From Hemerocallis citrina (taxonomy: Eukaryota; Streptophyta; Magnoliopsida; Asparagales; Asphodelaceae), in NCBI GenBank assembly GCA_017893485.1, contig CM030366.1, positions 104,505,796-104,569,795 of the forward strand: a stretch of DNA of 64,000 nucleotides. The letters run 5' to 3'. The position numbers were made by a program, and so were the translations under genes. The notes beneath the pieces are model-generated. The model saw nothing but the letters and a program-made list of their open reading frames with translations, had not been told where the DNA came from and ran no database searches. The stretch's first letter is position 1; the number at the start of each line of letters is the position of its first letter. Positions 30,701 through 42,682 of this stretch are shown here, one piece after another.

Positions 30701-30849
30701 TTGACTACTCCACGTGTCAACATGGGGGACTTCGGCAACTGGAACCAAGAGCTCTTGCCATCGAGCTTCAGACGAGAGAAAAATGGGCTCCTCACGATGC
30801 ACGCTCATCTGATCTTGATCGACGCACAGGATCGTACCACGTCATCAGG

Positions 30850-31180
30850 TATTAATTAATGAATGAATTAATTAATTAATTAAATTAATCGAATTAATTA
30901 ATTAATTTAATTAATCGAATTAATTTTTAAAAAATTCGAAAAAATATTTAAAAATCAGAAAAAATTAATTAAAAATTCTAAAAATAATTATTAATTCAGT
31001 AAATAATTTTTAAATTTTGAAAATAATAATTATTAAATTAGAATAATGAATTAAAATTTTCAATAATTAATTATTTAATTCGAAAATTAAATAAAAATTT
31101 GAAAAAATTTAGAAAAATCTGGAAAAATCACAAAAAATCCAAAAAAATCTGAGAATAATTTTGGGTATTTTACAAGCTCA
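30850..31180 (+). repeat. AT-rich low-complexity block
   Basis: Runs of attaattaattaa and aaaaattcgaaaa dominate. The composition changes abruptly from the GC-rich block before it. No gene seen. Confidence 0.8.
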
Positions 31181-31292
31181 GAATAACACCGTTACACCCC
31201 GAGCTAGATACAACCCTCCGAGAACTCCGATAAAATTCCATATGCCATTAGAACAACAAACTACTCCTCAAAGGCTGTTAAACTCAATCTTC

Positions 31293-31308
31293 AGGAGTGG
31301 GGGGCTCG
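31293..31308 (+). other. Polypurine tract of the TR-GAG element
   Basis: aggagtggggggctcg lies directly before the TG of the 3' LTR, as expected for the plus-strand primer, although the last bases are not all purines. Confidence 0.7.
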
Positions 31309-31884
31309 TGATATGGCTAAAAATGGGACTAAATCGGGACTGTTCAAATCGGGCACGAATCTTAAAGCTCTCAGGGGTAAAACAGTAATTTCACCTACAA
31401 ACGGGTCTGAAATAGGAACTGGGTCTTTCTTCAAAGCCCAATAACCCATGAACAGATCTGCCTTACTGGGTACATGTCTCAATTCATTACAAACCAGTTT
31501 AGAAGGATAAAGAAGAATTCAGATTCATAATTATCCCTAAGAGGTGGTCTTAACCACTTCTATCCATCCACATCGGAAAGTAGAGATTTGCTCCTATCTC
31601 GAAACGGATCCCAAAGGCGACTATAAAAACCCCTCTCCCCCCACCACAAGGAGGTAATCAATATTTCTATACCAAAAGCTCTTTTATAATCATTCAGATT
31701 ACTGACAAGAGCGTCGGAGGGTGCATCGCCGGAATCAACCCCGGTGTCTCGCACTTTTTGCAGGTCACGACAGCAGCGGGAAACTAGTCGAACGCCGGTG
31801 AAGGTATTCAGGTTTGACTCATTCGATTTCCTACGAACCCACAAATTCTATCTGTTTGCTCCCACACCGAAATCAGTAGCAACA
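31309..31884 (+). repeat. 3' LTR of the TR-GAG element (576 bp)
   Basis: Begins TGATATGGCTAAAAATGGG and ends CAGTAGCAACA, followed by the TATTC target duplication. Same length as the 5' LTR. Confidence 0.93.
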
Positions 31885-31889
31885 TATTC

Positions 31890-32312
31890 ATTGATGCATT
31901 TGTTACAAATTTTGTTTACAATAAAACCAACTTCTTCAATATTTATTCTTATTGTTACAACTTTGGTTATAAAAGTTTGGCATAAATCCAAATGATGAAG
32001 ATGCACAAAAACTAGAGAAGGACGAGAGAAATAAAACCAATAAAATAAATGACAAAAAAAAATGAAATCAAACCGATTTGATGTCGAGGGCTTGTGTATC
32101 ACACAATCTCCTTAATACAGTTTTCGCCTCGTCCGGGTGCTTGCAGCTAGTTGAAGCGCATGTCTCTAGAATGCAACGACGAAGAGAGTTCACGTAGACA
32201 CCACATAACGCTCTCGAACTGGTAGCGTCATAACTCTATCACCTTTTACTGAATGGACTTACAGAACGGAACAGAACAGAGAGGAAGAGAAGAGATTTTG
32301 CACAGGTAAGAC
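31890..32312. other. No feature recognised
   Basis: Flank between the TR-GAG element and the next LTR remnant. No conserved exon or repeat end seen. Confidence 0.45.
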
Positions 32313-35300
32313 TGTAGCGCCCCGAATTTCGAATATAATATCTCAGAAATGCGTGACACAATTCCCAGCATCTACCTCAATGTAATAGTAAACATAACCA
32401 AAATACAGAATAAAATTTTCAACTTTAATTACATCAATTCTTTACATACGACGGCGGAAGACTAAACACTTGAATTACATTTTCTTTTCTTTTACAATTC
32501 ATTTTTTTACAATTTGCATAAACCATAATATCATTCTACCACATGCATCCAAATCCCAAACTAACGGTACCTACCTGTAAAACGTGAGGCTAGACATAAC
32601 CCTAACTCCAAAAACTACAGGGGTCAGCCATAACTGTGTAAGTGATATTAAAATAATAGAATTTAAATGAAACATAAAGAATAAATTCGAAATCAACACA
32701 TTGCCATAGCAACAACAAACAGAATATGAAATAACGATAAATAAAGCATAAAACATCAAGTGAAACTAGGCTAAGTGTCAAGTGCAGGAAAACAGAAAAC
32801 ACCATGCATAATACAAGTCAAGAAACACAAATGCAGGATGACGACTCTCTAATGCATACTTGTCAGATTTTATGCATCCCACAATACATAGCAAGCCCTT
32901 ATCGTTCTCCACTTTATAAGAATAAATTCTTCGTTATGCAACTAATCCTACCATGATGACTACCACGAGATTTAGATAAATTTTGAGTATCTAGTCCATG
33001 CCCGGATAATTTCGAAGGTCAATCTCTATCCACATATAATTTCGGAGACTATTTCACTCACACATGGTTATTTTCGAGAATACCCCCCACCGCAAGCTAT
33101 GACACTTCATCACATGAATACCCCATGAGCGTCGCCTCAACCCCGATAATTTTGGAGATCAATCCCACACCGCAGGTAATTTCGGAGACTATTTCACTCA
33201 CACCTCAATAATTCTGAGGATTATCTCACACCATAGATCATACTGAGGTCCATAACTCATGTTTGCACTCATTTCATCATATCACCATCTAGTGCATGTC
33301 CTTATCTTATTAAGTTAATTGATTAATTTCAATTCTCCTAGAGTTTGTGTACCCTACCGGACTTAACTCAACTAATAACAACAAAGCCCCAACTGGCCAA
33401 ACCACAAAATTTCAACTGCCGATGTACTAGCGTCCTACTCAACCTCTGGAGACTCACAACTCAAATATCAACACGAATCTTTCATTAAAACTCTTAATTT
33501 CATTATCAATTCACTCATATTAAGAAAACTTCTTAAAATCAAACAAATCCAAATCCATCTGAATACTCAAAAATATCCTGAAGTAAAATATGAGATTAAA
33601 TCCCTTAAATAACAGAGTTTCACAATTTTGAAGTCGTAGAAAAATCACAAAAACATCAATCCTTCGAAAGTCGAAAAATCTGAAACTATGTCAGGACGGT
33701 GGTAAAAGTTGCATATCTTAATATCTATAAGTCGAATTGAGGATCCATCAACTGTTCTAAAAACTAGATGCAATGAGCTACAATTTCTGTTTTATAAGTT
33801 TTAGGAAATTCAATCATCAACTAGTCAAAAACTCGCTCCAAACTGAGACATACAGCAGTTTTAAATAGCTTTTTCAGCTGCTCTGAAATCCATGTTTCTT
33901 ACAACCGATACGTAGTTTTAAATCTTTAAAATCATGAATTCGTGAAAATAAAACCTTGAGATGATCAGATACAACTTGTTTAACATACTGGAGTTTATAA
34001 ATCAAATCAAATCCTCATCAAATTCATAAAATCTCATATTTTCATCCAAACTTCTTCAAAATCGGAAAATGTGTATGTATGTGTATATGTGTGTATGTAT
34101 ATCAGTAAAATCTTCAAAAATCACTGTGTGTAAGTAATATATTAGTCAGTTCAAACTCAGCATCAGTAGAAATCAAGATCCAATCGAAAATTTCACAAAA
34201 ACGTCAAAAAATCAAGTTTCGACTGAAACTATGTCAGACCCGAAATAAAAATCTACTTCAATTCATTAAAGCTTGATCTTTGATTCTAAAATCCTTCTTT
34301 CAAATTTATTAAACATGACTACAACTAGTTATATTAGTTTGTCCATGATTATAAGTATCTGCAACAAATTTTCATCAAGTTTTACTCATCAAAATATCAC
34401 AACAGATCATGTGTATGTGCATACATAGTAAAGACCTCACTTTTATTCACTTTATGCAATATACATTATACAAATCATTAAGAATAATCAAATCAGTAAG
34501 AATATGAAAGAAAACAACATACCCATGATTCCTAGCTAAGTTCTTAACAATCTCAAGTCATCTATATATAATTTTTATTCATCAATTGCATAGTTTTATG
34601 AAAAGTTCTACTTTTATTCATTCATCCATCAATAAATTCACTATATCTTCATACCATCATCTATCATGAGTTCTGCTAGCCAGATCATCATATATAACAT
34701 GCATACAATAGCAAGAAATCGAAACACATGTCACTCACCTCAACGAAGAATCAACCGAAATAATAAAGAGTAAGAAAAAGCCATTCCTTTTGCAAAAATC
34801 CAAGATCCTCGCTTCAGAACTCCAAGAAATTAATAATAAAAATATATTTTTCTTTTGTGCAGAGGGAGGACAGCTGTAGCGGCCATTATATTGCCGAAAA
34901 TCTGATGCATTAGGATTTTTACAAGTTTATGGAAACATCCTTTAACAAATTATCCTTTTACATATATAGACCCCCTTTAATAAATTAGCAAAATAAACCA
35001 AATCTAGTAGAATAAATCAAATTCTTTATTTCTAAGTTGGCCGGTCATCATGCTCAGCCCAAAAATCCGAAAATCTGAAGATTTACCCTCCAAGTAGGTA
35101 ATTTTGCACAAAAGCCCTTATTTTTTGTAATATTTGCAAATATGCCAAATAAATATCAAAAAAATTCAAAAAATTCATAAATAATATATATTAATAAATA
35201 TTAGGTTTCCCCAAAATATTTTCTGACTTTGAGTTTCCAAAAAAAATATTTGCAATAAAGTCCTCAACAAATCTCAAAATTGCATAATTATATATTTATT

Positions 35301-35587
35301 CAGTTAATCGATAAAAATCAACCAAATATGATATAATCTAATTTCTCAGAGTCCAAGACTGAATAGATGGCCCTAAACAAATTTTAAGTTCAATTTTCAC
35401 CTTTAAACCACTTTTTACACAAAGGTCTCTCCCTTTCAAAGTATTTATAAAAATAGTATTTTATTCAAAAAAATCGCAAAATTTAGAATATATTCAATTA
35501 TGAATATTATAATTTATCTAGAATTATAAAAGTGAAAACTTTTACTTCAAAAAATACTTGCACGTGTTTTGCACTATCAGAATTATA
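32313..35587 (-). repeat. LTR remnant of a Tekay-type element, right end lost
   Basis: It starts tgtagcgccccgaatttcg, the plus-strand look of a minus-oriented Tekay-type LTR end (compare 8950). It has similar internal features, such as ggcggaagact, ccacatgcatccaaat and a long AT-rich U3. A minus-strand TATA-like box (TCTATATATG, about 34962-34971) sits about 600 bp from the right end. No TG..CA end with a target duplication is found at the right, where it meets a truncated copia element, so the exact limit is not certain. Confidence 0.55.
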
Positions 35588-35990
35588 AAAGGAGGATTCA
35601 TATAAATAACCTCAGATAAGGTACCATGAAGAAAAGCATTCTTCACATCCAACTGGTATAACGGCCACTGACGAACAGCGGCAACAGCAAGAAGAGTACG
35701 AACTGTAGTCCTCTGAGTCACTGGGGCAAATGTCTCATCATAATCAATGTCATGCTCCTGAGTAATTCTCCTGGCAACTAGACGAGCCTTTTGCCGCTCA
35801 ATGGAGTCATCAGATCGATATTTGACCTTAAAGATCCATTTGCAACTAACATGCTGAACACCCACAAGCAGTGGAACAACATCATAAGTACCAATCTGAT
35901 CAAAGGCACTGAACTCCTCTACAATAGCGTTCCGCCACTTGGGGTATTGAACGGCTTCCTTATAGATTCTAGGCTCACATGTAGAGTGTA
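35588..35990 (-). pseudogene. Copia RT N-terminal fragment
   Basis: The minus strand encodes the typical start of a copia [22 protein letters not shown], then [36 protein letters not shown] and [16 protein letters not shown], which includes the first catalytic aspartate. After YMNPPF the similarity ends abruptly at about 35588. The YVDD box, RNase H and 3' LTR are not present. Confidence 0.92.
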
Positions 35991-36117
35991 TAGCAGTGAG
36001 ATATGCATGAAACTAGGGTGAGTAAGAAGCTAGTGTGGCAAAGCCAAATTGGTCAGAAGGACCAGTAGCATCAGGTGTGTAACGAGGTGGTCGGACGCCC
36101 GCAATAGAATGTCTAGA

Positions 36118-37214
36118 CTAGCGAACCGGTGGTGGAAGGGCAGTATGTGGAGGTGAGGTAGGTGGTGTCGGTGTATGCAACTGTGGGGATGCAAGTGGTG
36201 TGGGTGTATGAGGCGGTAGAGAAGCAGGGGGTGTCTCTGTAGTCATCTGAGGAGGGATACTAGGGGGACTGTCTATAGCAGAAGCAAAATGAGCCAAAGG
36301 AGTGGGATCAAATGGAATGGGTGGAGTGGAATTAGGCCCAACAGGTGAAGGATCGAGAAAACTAGCATCCTGAGGAGAAGTCAAGTAGTAGGGAGAGTCT
36401 TCTACAAAGGAGACATGTCGAGAAATATGAATACAACCTGCCACAAGATCAAAACAATGATAACCTTTATGCTCAGGACTGAGACCTAGCTGAACACACT
36501 TAGCGGTGCGAGTGGTGAGCTCCGTGCACTCAGTGAGAGGGAGAAGGACATAACAGGTGCACCCAAAAATACAGAGCATGCATTGTAGTAGGGTGGTGAG
36601 TAATAAAGAGCCTCATAAGGAGTGGTGCCAGAAAAGGCAGACGTAGGAGTCTTGTTAATGAGACTGATAGAAGTCGTGACAGCTTCAGCCCAGAAAAAGC
36701 GAGGAATGGAAGAGGAGAGTAGAGGAGCGCGAGCCATCTTAAGGATGTGACGATGCTTGCGTTCAGCTATATCATTATGCTCATGAGTGTGGAGGCATGA
36801 TTGCTGAAAAGAGTGCCATGAGATTGAAGAATCGATCGCATAGTAGCGGCAGTGTACTCACGAGCACCGTCTGAGAGAAAGATTTTGATATGAACCCCAA
36901 AACTGAGTGTGAACCATGGTCGTAAAGAATCGGTAAATGTCAGGTATCTCAGAATGTTGGCACATAAGAAATACTCATATGTGTCTAGTGAAATCATCGA
37001 TGAAACTAACATAATAGAGATAACATTTTTGAGAAGGTGTTGGAGATGGGCCCCATATGTCAGAGTGAATAAGTTGAAATGCATGAGTAGACTGAGAAAT
37101 TCTTTTATTGTTAAAAGAGATGGCTAAGTGTTTTGCCAACTTACAACCCTGACAAACAGATAATGAAGTAAAATTAAAATGACCAAGAGCACCACCACGA
37201 ACCAAATCTTTCAA
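36118..37214 (-). pseudogene. Copia integrase and integrase-RT linker, broken
   Basis: Pieces in three frames on the minus strand: CQGCKLAKH (zinc-binding end) and LIHSDIWGPSP with the first DDE aspartate (36975-37214), then SDGAREY with the second (about 36840-36870). Next come FFWAEAVTT and PYEALYY (36486-36737), and a proline-rich linker with YHCFDLVAGCIHISRHVSF (36118-36579). At least three frameshifts separate them. Confidence 0.85.
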
Positions 37215-37331
37215 ACGAGACGCACTAATATGACCTAAGCATCTGTGCCAAAAATCAGCATCAGAACTGACAACACCAGAAAAACTAGAAGTAGAATCAT
37301 GAGCATGAAGAAAATCTAGATGATATAGACG

Positions 37332-37796
37332 TCAATGACTGCTAGCGCATCCAATCATATGACCAGTCCGAGGATCCTGTATGGTATAGTCCAAAGAAGT
37401 AAAGGTAATGGTAAGTCCACTATCACATAAAGCACTAATGGAAATAAGGTTCGCAGAGAAATAAGGGGCATAAAAGACAAAAGGTAAAGTGAGAGTTGGA
37501 GTGTTAATTGACCCGGAGTGTCTAGTGAAAAGTAGTGAACTATCGGCAGTATAAAGTGACGGTGCATGAGAGGTCAGAGTAGTTCGAGTGGTGAGGAGAG
37601 TATAATTGCTAGTGAGATGATGTGAAGCACCAAAATCTAAAAACCAGGAAGAAGACATACCAGGAGTGACAGAGAAAGCAGGAGCAGAGGAACCAGCACT
37701 GATGTACTGATCCGAGTTCTGAAGATCCAGCTGAGCTAGATGGTGTTGCGGAATATCATAGGGAGCAGGAGAAGGCATGGCCGGAGTGACGACCAT
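37332..37796 (-). pseudogene. Copia protease region
   Basis: SSWFLDFGASHHLTS on the minus strand marks the active site; the family motif is D-S-G-A, so the serine here has become phenylalanine. The downstream segment (TPTLTLPFVFYAP and FSANLISISALC) is typical of the region between protease and integrase in copia. A stop ends the frame at 37332. Confidence 0.85.
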
Positions 37797-37843
37797 CGCA
37801 CAAGATGTGCGAAAGGAGGTAAACCCTGTTCCTGTCTACACTG

Positions 37844-38695
37844 CTATGCCTGAACCAGAAACTGGGGATGAAGAATAAAACAGTTACTATGATTATGACC
37901 ATCACGCTGACAGTGGGTGCAATAGGGATGATCAGGAACACTGCGATGGGCAGAAGGAGCAGGCGTAGGGCTGGGGCGAGGCTTGCGTGAGAAGGATGTA
38001 TGATGAGCAACAACAAGAACACTTTCACTGGTAGAGGATGGGTAAGAAGCAAGAGTGGGGAGAGCACGTAACCAGGTTTCTTCAGCAACAAGCTCAGTAA
38101 TAAAAGCTTCAAGACGAGGGACCAGATCTCGATTGATCAATTGACTGCATAGAGACTGATACTCTGGTCGTAGACCAATCATAAAGAACATAAACTGACG
38201 ATGTTCACGAGTAACATGCACATCACTGTGCTCTAGTTGCTGTAATTCACGCCAGATATTGTGCCTAACTGTGTAATGTTTCTGAATATTGCGATCACCC
38301 TGCCGATCAAGAACGAACTGAACAAGGAGCTGATACTCATGAGCCCCACTATTCTAGACATACTGAGTAACCAAATGTTGCCAAAGAGTCTTGGCAGGCC
38401 AGACACGAAGAAGATCAGCACGAAGACTACGGTCGACAGAAGAGATGAGGAAGGCAATAATCCAACGGTCATGATCATCCCAAGTGGTCTGAGATGTGTG
38501 AATCAGTTGCTTATCGGCAGGGGAAGCATTAGCATCGAGATCTTTAGGACAAATAGTGGAACCATCAATGTGACCCCACAAAGAATGGCCTAGAAGAGTG
38601 GCCTCAACAGAAGCAGACGAATCAATCCAATCCTTAGCAGAGGAAAGAAGGAAATCAGTGGAGACTGAAAGGTACTGACGAAATTGGGGCTCCAT
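37844..38695 (-). pseudogene. Copia gag
   Basis: The minus strand starts at MEPQFRQYLSVSTDF (38695) and runs through DDHDRWIIAFLISSVD and KTLWQHLVTQYV to a TAG at 38354. It continues in the same frame (REHRQFMFFMIGLRPEY) to a zinc knuckle CTHCQRDGHNHSNC and a stop at 37844. Gag packages the element RNA. Only one nonsense change divides the capsid part. Confidence 0.88.
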
Positions 38696-39221
38696 GAAAA
38701 ATCCAAGTACCTACATTTTTTTTTTGAATTTTTTTTTCGGTTTTTTTTTATTATTATTTTTTTTTGAAAACAGATAAAAGAAGAGGAAAGAGAATTAAAA
38801 AAAATAAAATAATAAATAAAAATAAACAAAGAAAGAGACGAACGGGCAGTTAGGGTTTGGGGATATCTGAAGGGGACATATTGAAGGGGAAACAGATTGG
38901 CGCCTAGGGTTTGGAGGCGGCGGAGATGCTGAGGATGATGACGAGTTTGGGGGAGGAGTTGAGGCACAGGAGTCGGCTAGGAGTTGGTCGAAGTGGGTGG
39001 CTAGGAGTTCGTGAAGTAGATGGGTAGCTTGGACTTCGGTGTTTGTTGGATGGCAGTGGAGTTAGATTTCGGTGGGTAGCTTGGACGAGGGAGGACGACA
39101 GCCGATGGGTTCCGTCGTTGGGGTTGGCGGGTTCGGAGTTGGAAGTTGGATTGAGAGGTTGCCGGAGACGATGATGATGAAGACCGTTGAGTTCTGATTC
39201 AAATTTGGGAGTGATGATGAA
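38696..39221 (-). other. Copia leader (left of the hAT insertion)
   Basis: Untranslated leader of the copia element. It is T-rich next to gag (minus-strand poly-A like runs) and G-rich further out. No ORF of interest. Confidence 0.5.
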
Positions 39222-42132
39222 TAGGGGTGTTCATCGGTTCAAAACCGAACCGAACCGAACAAAACCGTACCGAACTTTTCGGTTTGGTAAAATTGAAACC
39301 GAACTCCGAACCGAACATGTACATTTCGGTTTTAACCGAACCGAAATATATCGGGTCGGTTCGGTTAATAACCGTACTAACCGAACTTAAAGAAAGGATT
39401 TCATTTTTGAATGTTTATATTAAAGTCTGAGTGAAAGATTCATTATTCAATATTCATTAAGCAAACAACAACCAATTAGCATTGTACTCATAATTTATAC
39501 TCTACAAAATTACCGTAATAACTAGCAAAAAAACTTAATTTACAAGTTACAAATGATTACAATTTACAACCACTCAACTATATAAGCTTATATTTTACAA
39601 TTTGAAATTACAAGTTTCTGACTTTCTGTAACACTGTTGTGGTTTGCAGGCCTCGGTCATCTCAACTATCAACGGTCATCTCAACTCTCAAGCACACCAG
39701 AACAATCAGCAAATGAACAGAAAACTTGAGCTTGCAGTAGCCAGCACCAATCAAAACAAATAACAATAAGCAATTGTCAATATGTTTTTTTTAAAAATAA
39801 ATTGTCAAGATGTAATGTGGTAGTATAAGCATAGTACTTGTTCACCAGGCTGCAAACTTTCAACATCCAAAGCCTTAACATTGTATGCCTGACTCAAAAC
39901 AACTCCTGCGAGAGAATGAACTTTGTAATTTTCAACAACTCAAAACAACTCAGGCTGCAAACTTGAGCTTGCAGCACCAATCAAAATAAATAGCAATTGT
40001 CAATAACAATCAGCAATCAATCCAAAGCCTTATCATTGTATGCCTGACTCAAAACAACTCCTGCGAGAGAATGAACTTTGTAATTTTTTAAAATCTTTTA
40101 CTGCTAATCTTTTACTTTGTAACAATTGAACCAACCCGCAAACACACACCAAAGCAAGATAACAAGCTTGACCAATTACTTCCCAGCAAACTACATTAAA
40201 GCACTATTAAATTTTCACTATGAAATAACATGTATGAATACCTTGACTTTCAAGAGAACGATGCAAAGCTGCAGAAATTTCCTGTCTAACTGAGCGCTGC
40301 AACCCAAGCTGCATGTCCATGCATGCTTCCAGCATTCTTTGCATATGACTCATTTCTGATTGAAGCCTAGCCATATCAGCCCTCAGATCATTAATAATAT
40401 CCCTATCCTGCATTAAACAGCTTGCCATTAGCTTCCAAAACACAAGCCTGTAAATGATTTTTAAAATGAGGCTAAGCAATTTGAGCAGCGGAGCTCATGC
40501 TTGCCTGGGACCCAGGACTAATAATATTATTAAACAACATATTTAGAATTTTCCAAATACCACAGAAATTTAAGCAGCATAATTCATATAGCACAGGATC
40601 CAGGATCAATGATATTATCAAACAAATTATGAACAGTTTGTAAATTTTAAACCCACACAATTTTCTTTTAATTTTTATCCACAAAGTGGTCATTATCTTA
40701 TATAGTATGTTCTACCTTATCTTGATATAGAGAACTGAAAATCCTTCACTAGAATACATATTTAAGATTGTCTAACTCAGAATTTAGATTCAAAGTAATA
40801 GAAATTCCAAATAATATTAATGAAAAGTAGATTCATAAACTTATTCTGAATTTTACGGGAAACCCAGATCAGGATTATACTTCTTTAATCTTCAAAGGCC
40901 TAAACTAAGAATAAGTTGAACCTGCATTAATAAATGTAGATTAGACTAAAAAACTACTTCTAAAATACTCTGGTCAGCAAAAATCTAGATTGAATTTTGA
41001 ATAAAACCCAGATCAGCAATACTGAACCCATGATCAATTCATACACAGAGAACTTTTAAATCAATTAAAGATTGAAGAAGTACCCACATCAAAACTCACC
41101 TACCATCAAACAACTAGATATACAAATGCATCTGAGATTCTTTTAGAATTTGAACTCGAAACAATTCCAAGTTTTGGATTTTGAAGAGAACCCAGATCAG
41201 CAATTAACTTCAATCAACAGAAATGAATATAAAGGGGGAAATTTGATAGAAAAATTTATATGATCGAAATTGGGATTTGACCTTAGAGCTTATCCTTTCG
41301 AATAGTTTGACTAGAGGCAGAAGAAAAACACAGATGCAAATTATCAATATTCTGAACAGATAGAATACTTTTGTGAATAAAAACTACAATTTGAAGATAA
41401 ATCATTAGAAAAGGAGACATTAATAATTTATTCTGAGAACAAAAAGAAGAGACCAAAAACGAGTAAAAATCTACCTCTCCTTCTCTTGAATTTCTTCGTC
41501 GTGGCTTGCAATCAACTTTGAAAAGAGTAAGAAGGTTCCTTTTTTTCGTGCGACTGTGCGAGGAGGGATGGAGATCGGGAGTCGAGAGCCGATGATGGAG
41601 ATCGACTGATCGAGAGTCGAGACCGTCTAGGGTTAAAGGAATTGAGAATTGAGAGAGAGGACTCAGAGGAGAGGAATGGATCTGTGAAATTGAGAGAGTG
41701 ATTTGGAGATGAGCCTTGAGAGTTAGAGGCCGAATTAATAGAGTGAGAAGGAGAAGTGGAGAAGGAGAACTCTGGAGAAGTCATCATTAATAGATAGGAT
41801 TGAGAAGTGAGAACGTCGGTGAAGAGTGAAAACTGAGAAGAAGATGAGAAGTCAAGGGTTAGGGCATGGGCATCAGCTATTAGCCTATTCGACTGAACCG
41901 AAGGGGGAAGGGGAAGGGGTAGTCGGTAGGTAGATATAATTAATTTGAGAAGAAAAAAAAAAGTTCGGTTTTTTTTTTCGGTTCGGTTTTTTTAGAACCC
42001 AACCAAAAACCGACCCGAACTCTCTAACAAAACTACGTTTTGGACCAAAACCGAACCGAAAACCAAAAAACCGAACCAAATTGATAAATTTCGGTTTGGT
42101 AATCGGTTTTAACCAAAGTATGAACAACCCTA
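39222..42132. mobile_element. hAT-type non-autonomous DNA transposon (2911 bp)
   Basis: Ends are TAGGGGTGTTCA on the left and TGAACAACCCTA on the right, imperfect inverted repeats. An exact 8-bp target duplication ATGATGAA flanks them (39214-39221 and 42133-42140). Both ends carry clusters of ccgaac / gttcgg (39240-39390 and 41885-42120), as expected for transposase-binding subterminal repeats. No transposase is seen. It carries a host exon fragment (40242-40407). The insertion splits the leader of the copia element and is therefore younger than it. Confidence 0.92.
40242..40407 (-). pseudogene. Captured exon of a plant RING-finger (E3 ligase-like) protein
   Basis: On the minus strand, acceptor TTTAATGCAG precedes an open exon of 166 nt, which ends at a GT donor (AAG-GTATTC). 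It reads [20 protein letters not shown] coiled coil, then [20 protein letters not shown], then [12 protein letters not shown] recognise this as the coiled-coil exon that precedes the C-terminal RING finger in a family of plant RING proteins. The RING itself was not found. The exon is intact at both splice sites, suggesting capture as genomic DNA by the hAT element. Confidence 0.6.
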
Positions 42133-42235
42133 ATGATGAAGGTGGTGACGGTGATGTTATTGATTTGGGTAGTCGGGATTTTTTTTTTTTTTTGGGGGGG
42201 GAAAAGAAACCCTAATTTATTGTAGGGGACTTTTG

Positions 42236-42249
42236 GAGCTCTGATACCA
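42236..42249 (-). other. Primer-binding site of the copia element
   Basis: TGGTATCAGAGCTC on the minus strand, complementary to initiator tRNA-Met, directly follows the LTR end. Confidence 0.92.
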
Positions 42250-42389
42250 TATTAAGATAAACCAGAAGATGAAAACAATACTGATTATTGAATTGAGTTC
42301 AACCAAGTACAATACCACCTATATATAGGAGGAGAACAAATATCAAAACAACTATACTAGCCAATATGGGACTATAATAATATCTAACA
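42250..42389 (-). repeat. 5' LTR of the copia element (140 bp)
   Basis: On the minus strand it starts TGTTAGATATTATTATAG and ends TTTATCTTAATA, next to the primer site. A TATA-like CCTATATATAGG lies inside. The terminal CA reads TA, a likely decay. The expected 5-bp duplication begins cacat at 42390 but its mate is lost with the other end. Confidence 0.85.
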
Positions 42390-42458
42390 CACATATATTA
42401 GAACATAATTAAATGCACATAAAACGTAACGAAATTCGGTTTCAAAATTAAGGCATAC

Positions 42459-42568
42459 CAGTTCTTTACAACTTTCAGAATAACATGTAATGCCACTTTT
42501 ACTTGCTCTATATGTCGCCTCTGAATACGATTAAATACTACAAAACACATAAAGTTTGTCAGAAGTGC
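42459..42568 (-). pseudogene. Unrecognised exon-like fragment (110 nt)
   Basis: On the minus strand AATGTTTGCAG precedes 110 nt that are open in one frame, ending at a GT donor (AACTG-GTATG). It reads FNRIQRRHIEQVKVALHVIL and then KVVKN. The intron-exon signals and the helical, charged character suggest a real exon. The text recalls a plant armadillo-like protein of lateral-root control, but I am not sure. It sits between the copia LTR and the solo LTR. Confidence 0.4.
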
Positions 42569-42682
42569 CTGCAAACATTAACATAAAATATCATGCACAC
42601 ATCTTCCCATCAAACGGTTCAGCTACAGCACACAAGTACACAAAAAATATGAAAAATAGTTGCGACTGGCTCTCAACCAATC

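Larger units (their letters stand above)
24922..31884 (+). mobile_element. Non-autonomous LTR element with gag (TR-GAG type), complete
   Basis: An element of 6963 bp on the plus strand with 576-bp LTRs (24922-25497 and 31309-31884), a primer site (25501-25518), a decayed gag and a polypurine tract (about 31293-31308). TATTC lies on both sides (24917-24921 and 31885-31889). After gag the sequence passes into the beginning of the linker before protease and then into repeats. Protease, RT, RNase H and integrase are missing. Its LTRs, primer site and Gag are related to those of the Tat element at 1-17173, so that family, or a close one, could have supplied enzymes in trans. The LTR copies differ at about 36 of 576 positions by eye, so it is clearly older than the Tekay-type insertion. 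Confidence 0.92.
35588..42389 (-). mobile_element. Ty1/copia element, 3' truncated, with a nested hAT insertion
   Basis: A minus-strand copia: 5' LTR 42250-42389, primer site 42236-42249, leader (39004-42235, mostly the hAT insertion 39222-42132), gag, protease, integrase and the start of RT. The element stops inside RT near 35588, so RNase H and the 3' LTR are missing. All open parts are broken by stops and shifts. Confidence 0.88.

Noticed and set aside
29580..30808. Long open frames of 145-196 codons as possible genes
   Set aside because: They occur in several frames on both strands of the GAGCTC-rich repeat, have strongly biased composition and no domain. Absence of stops is due to GC content.
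41512..41787. 91-codon minus-strand frame in the hAT element as a gene
   Set aside because: Serine-rich and low complexity with no splice or domain support. It lies in a GA-rich stretch.
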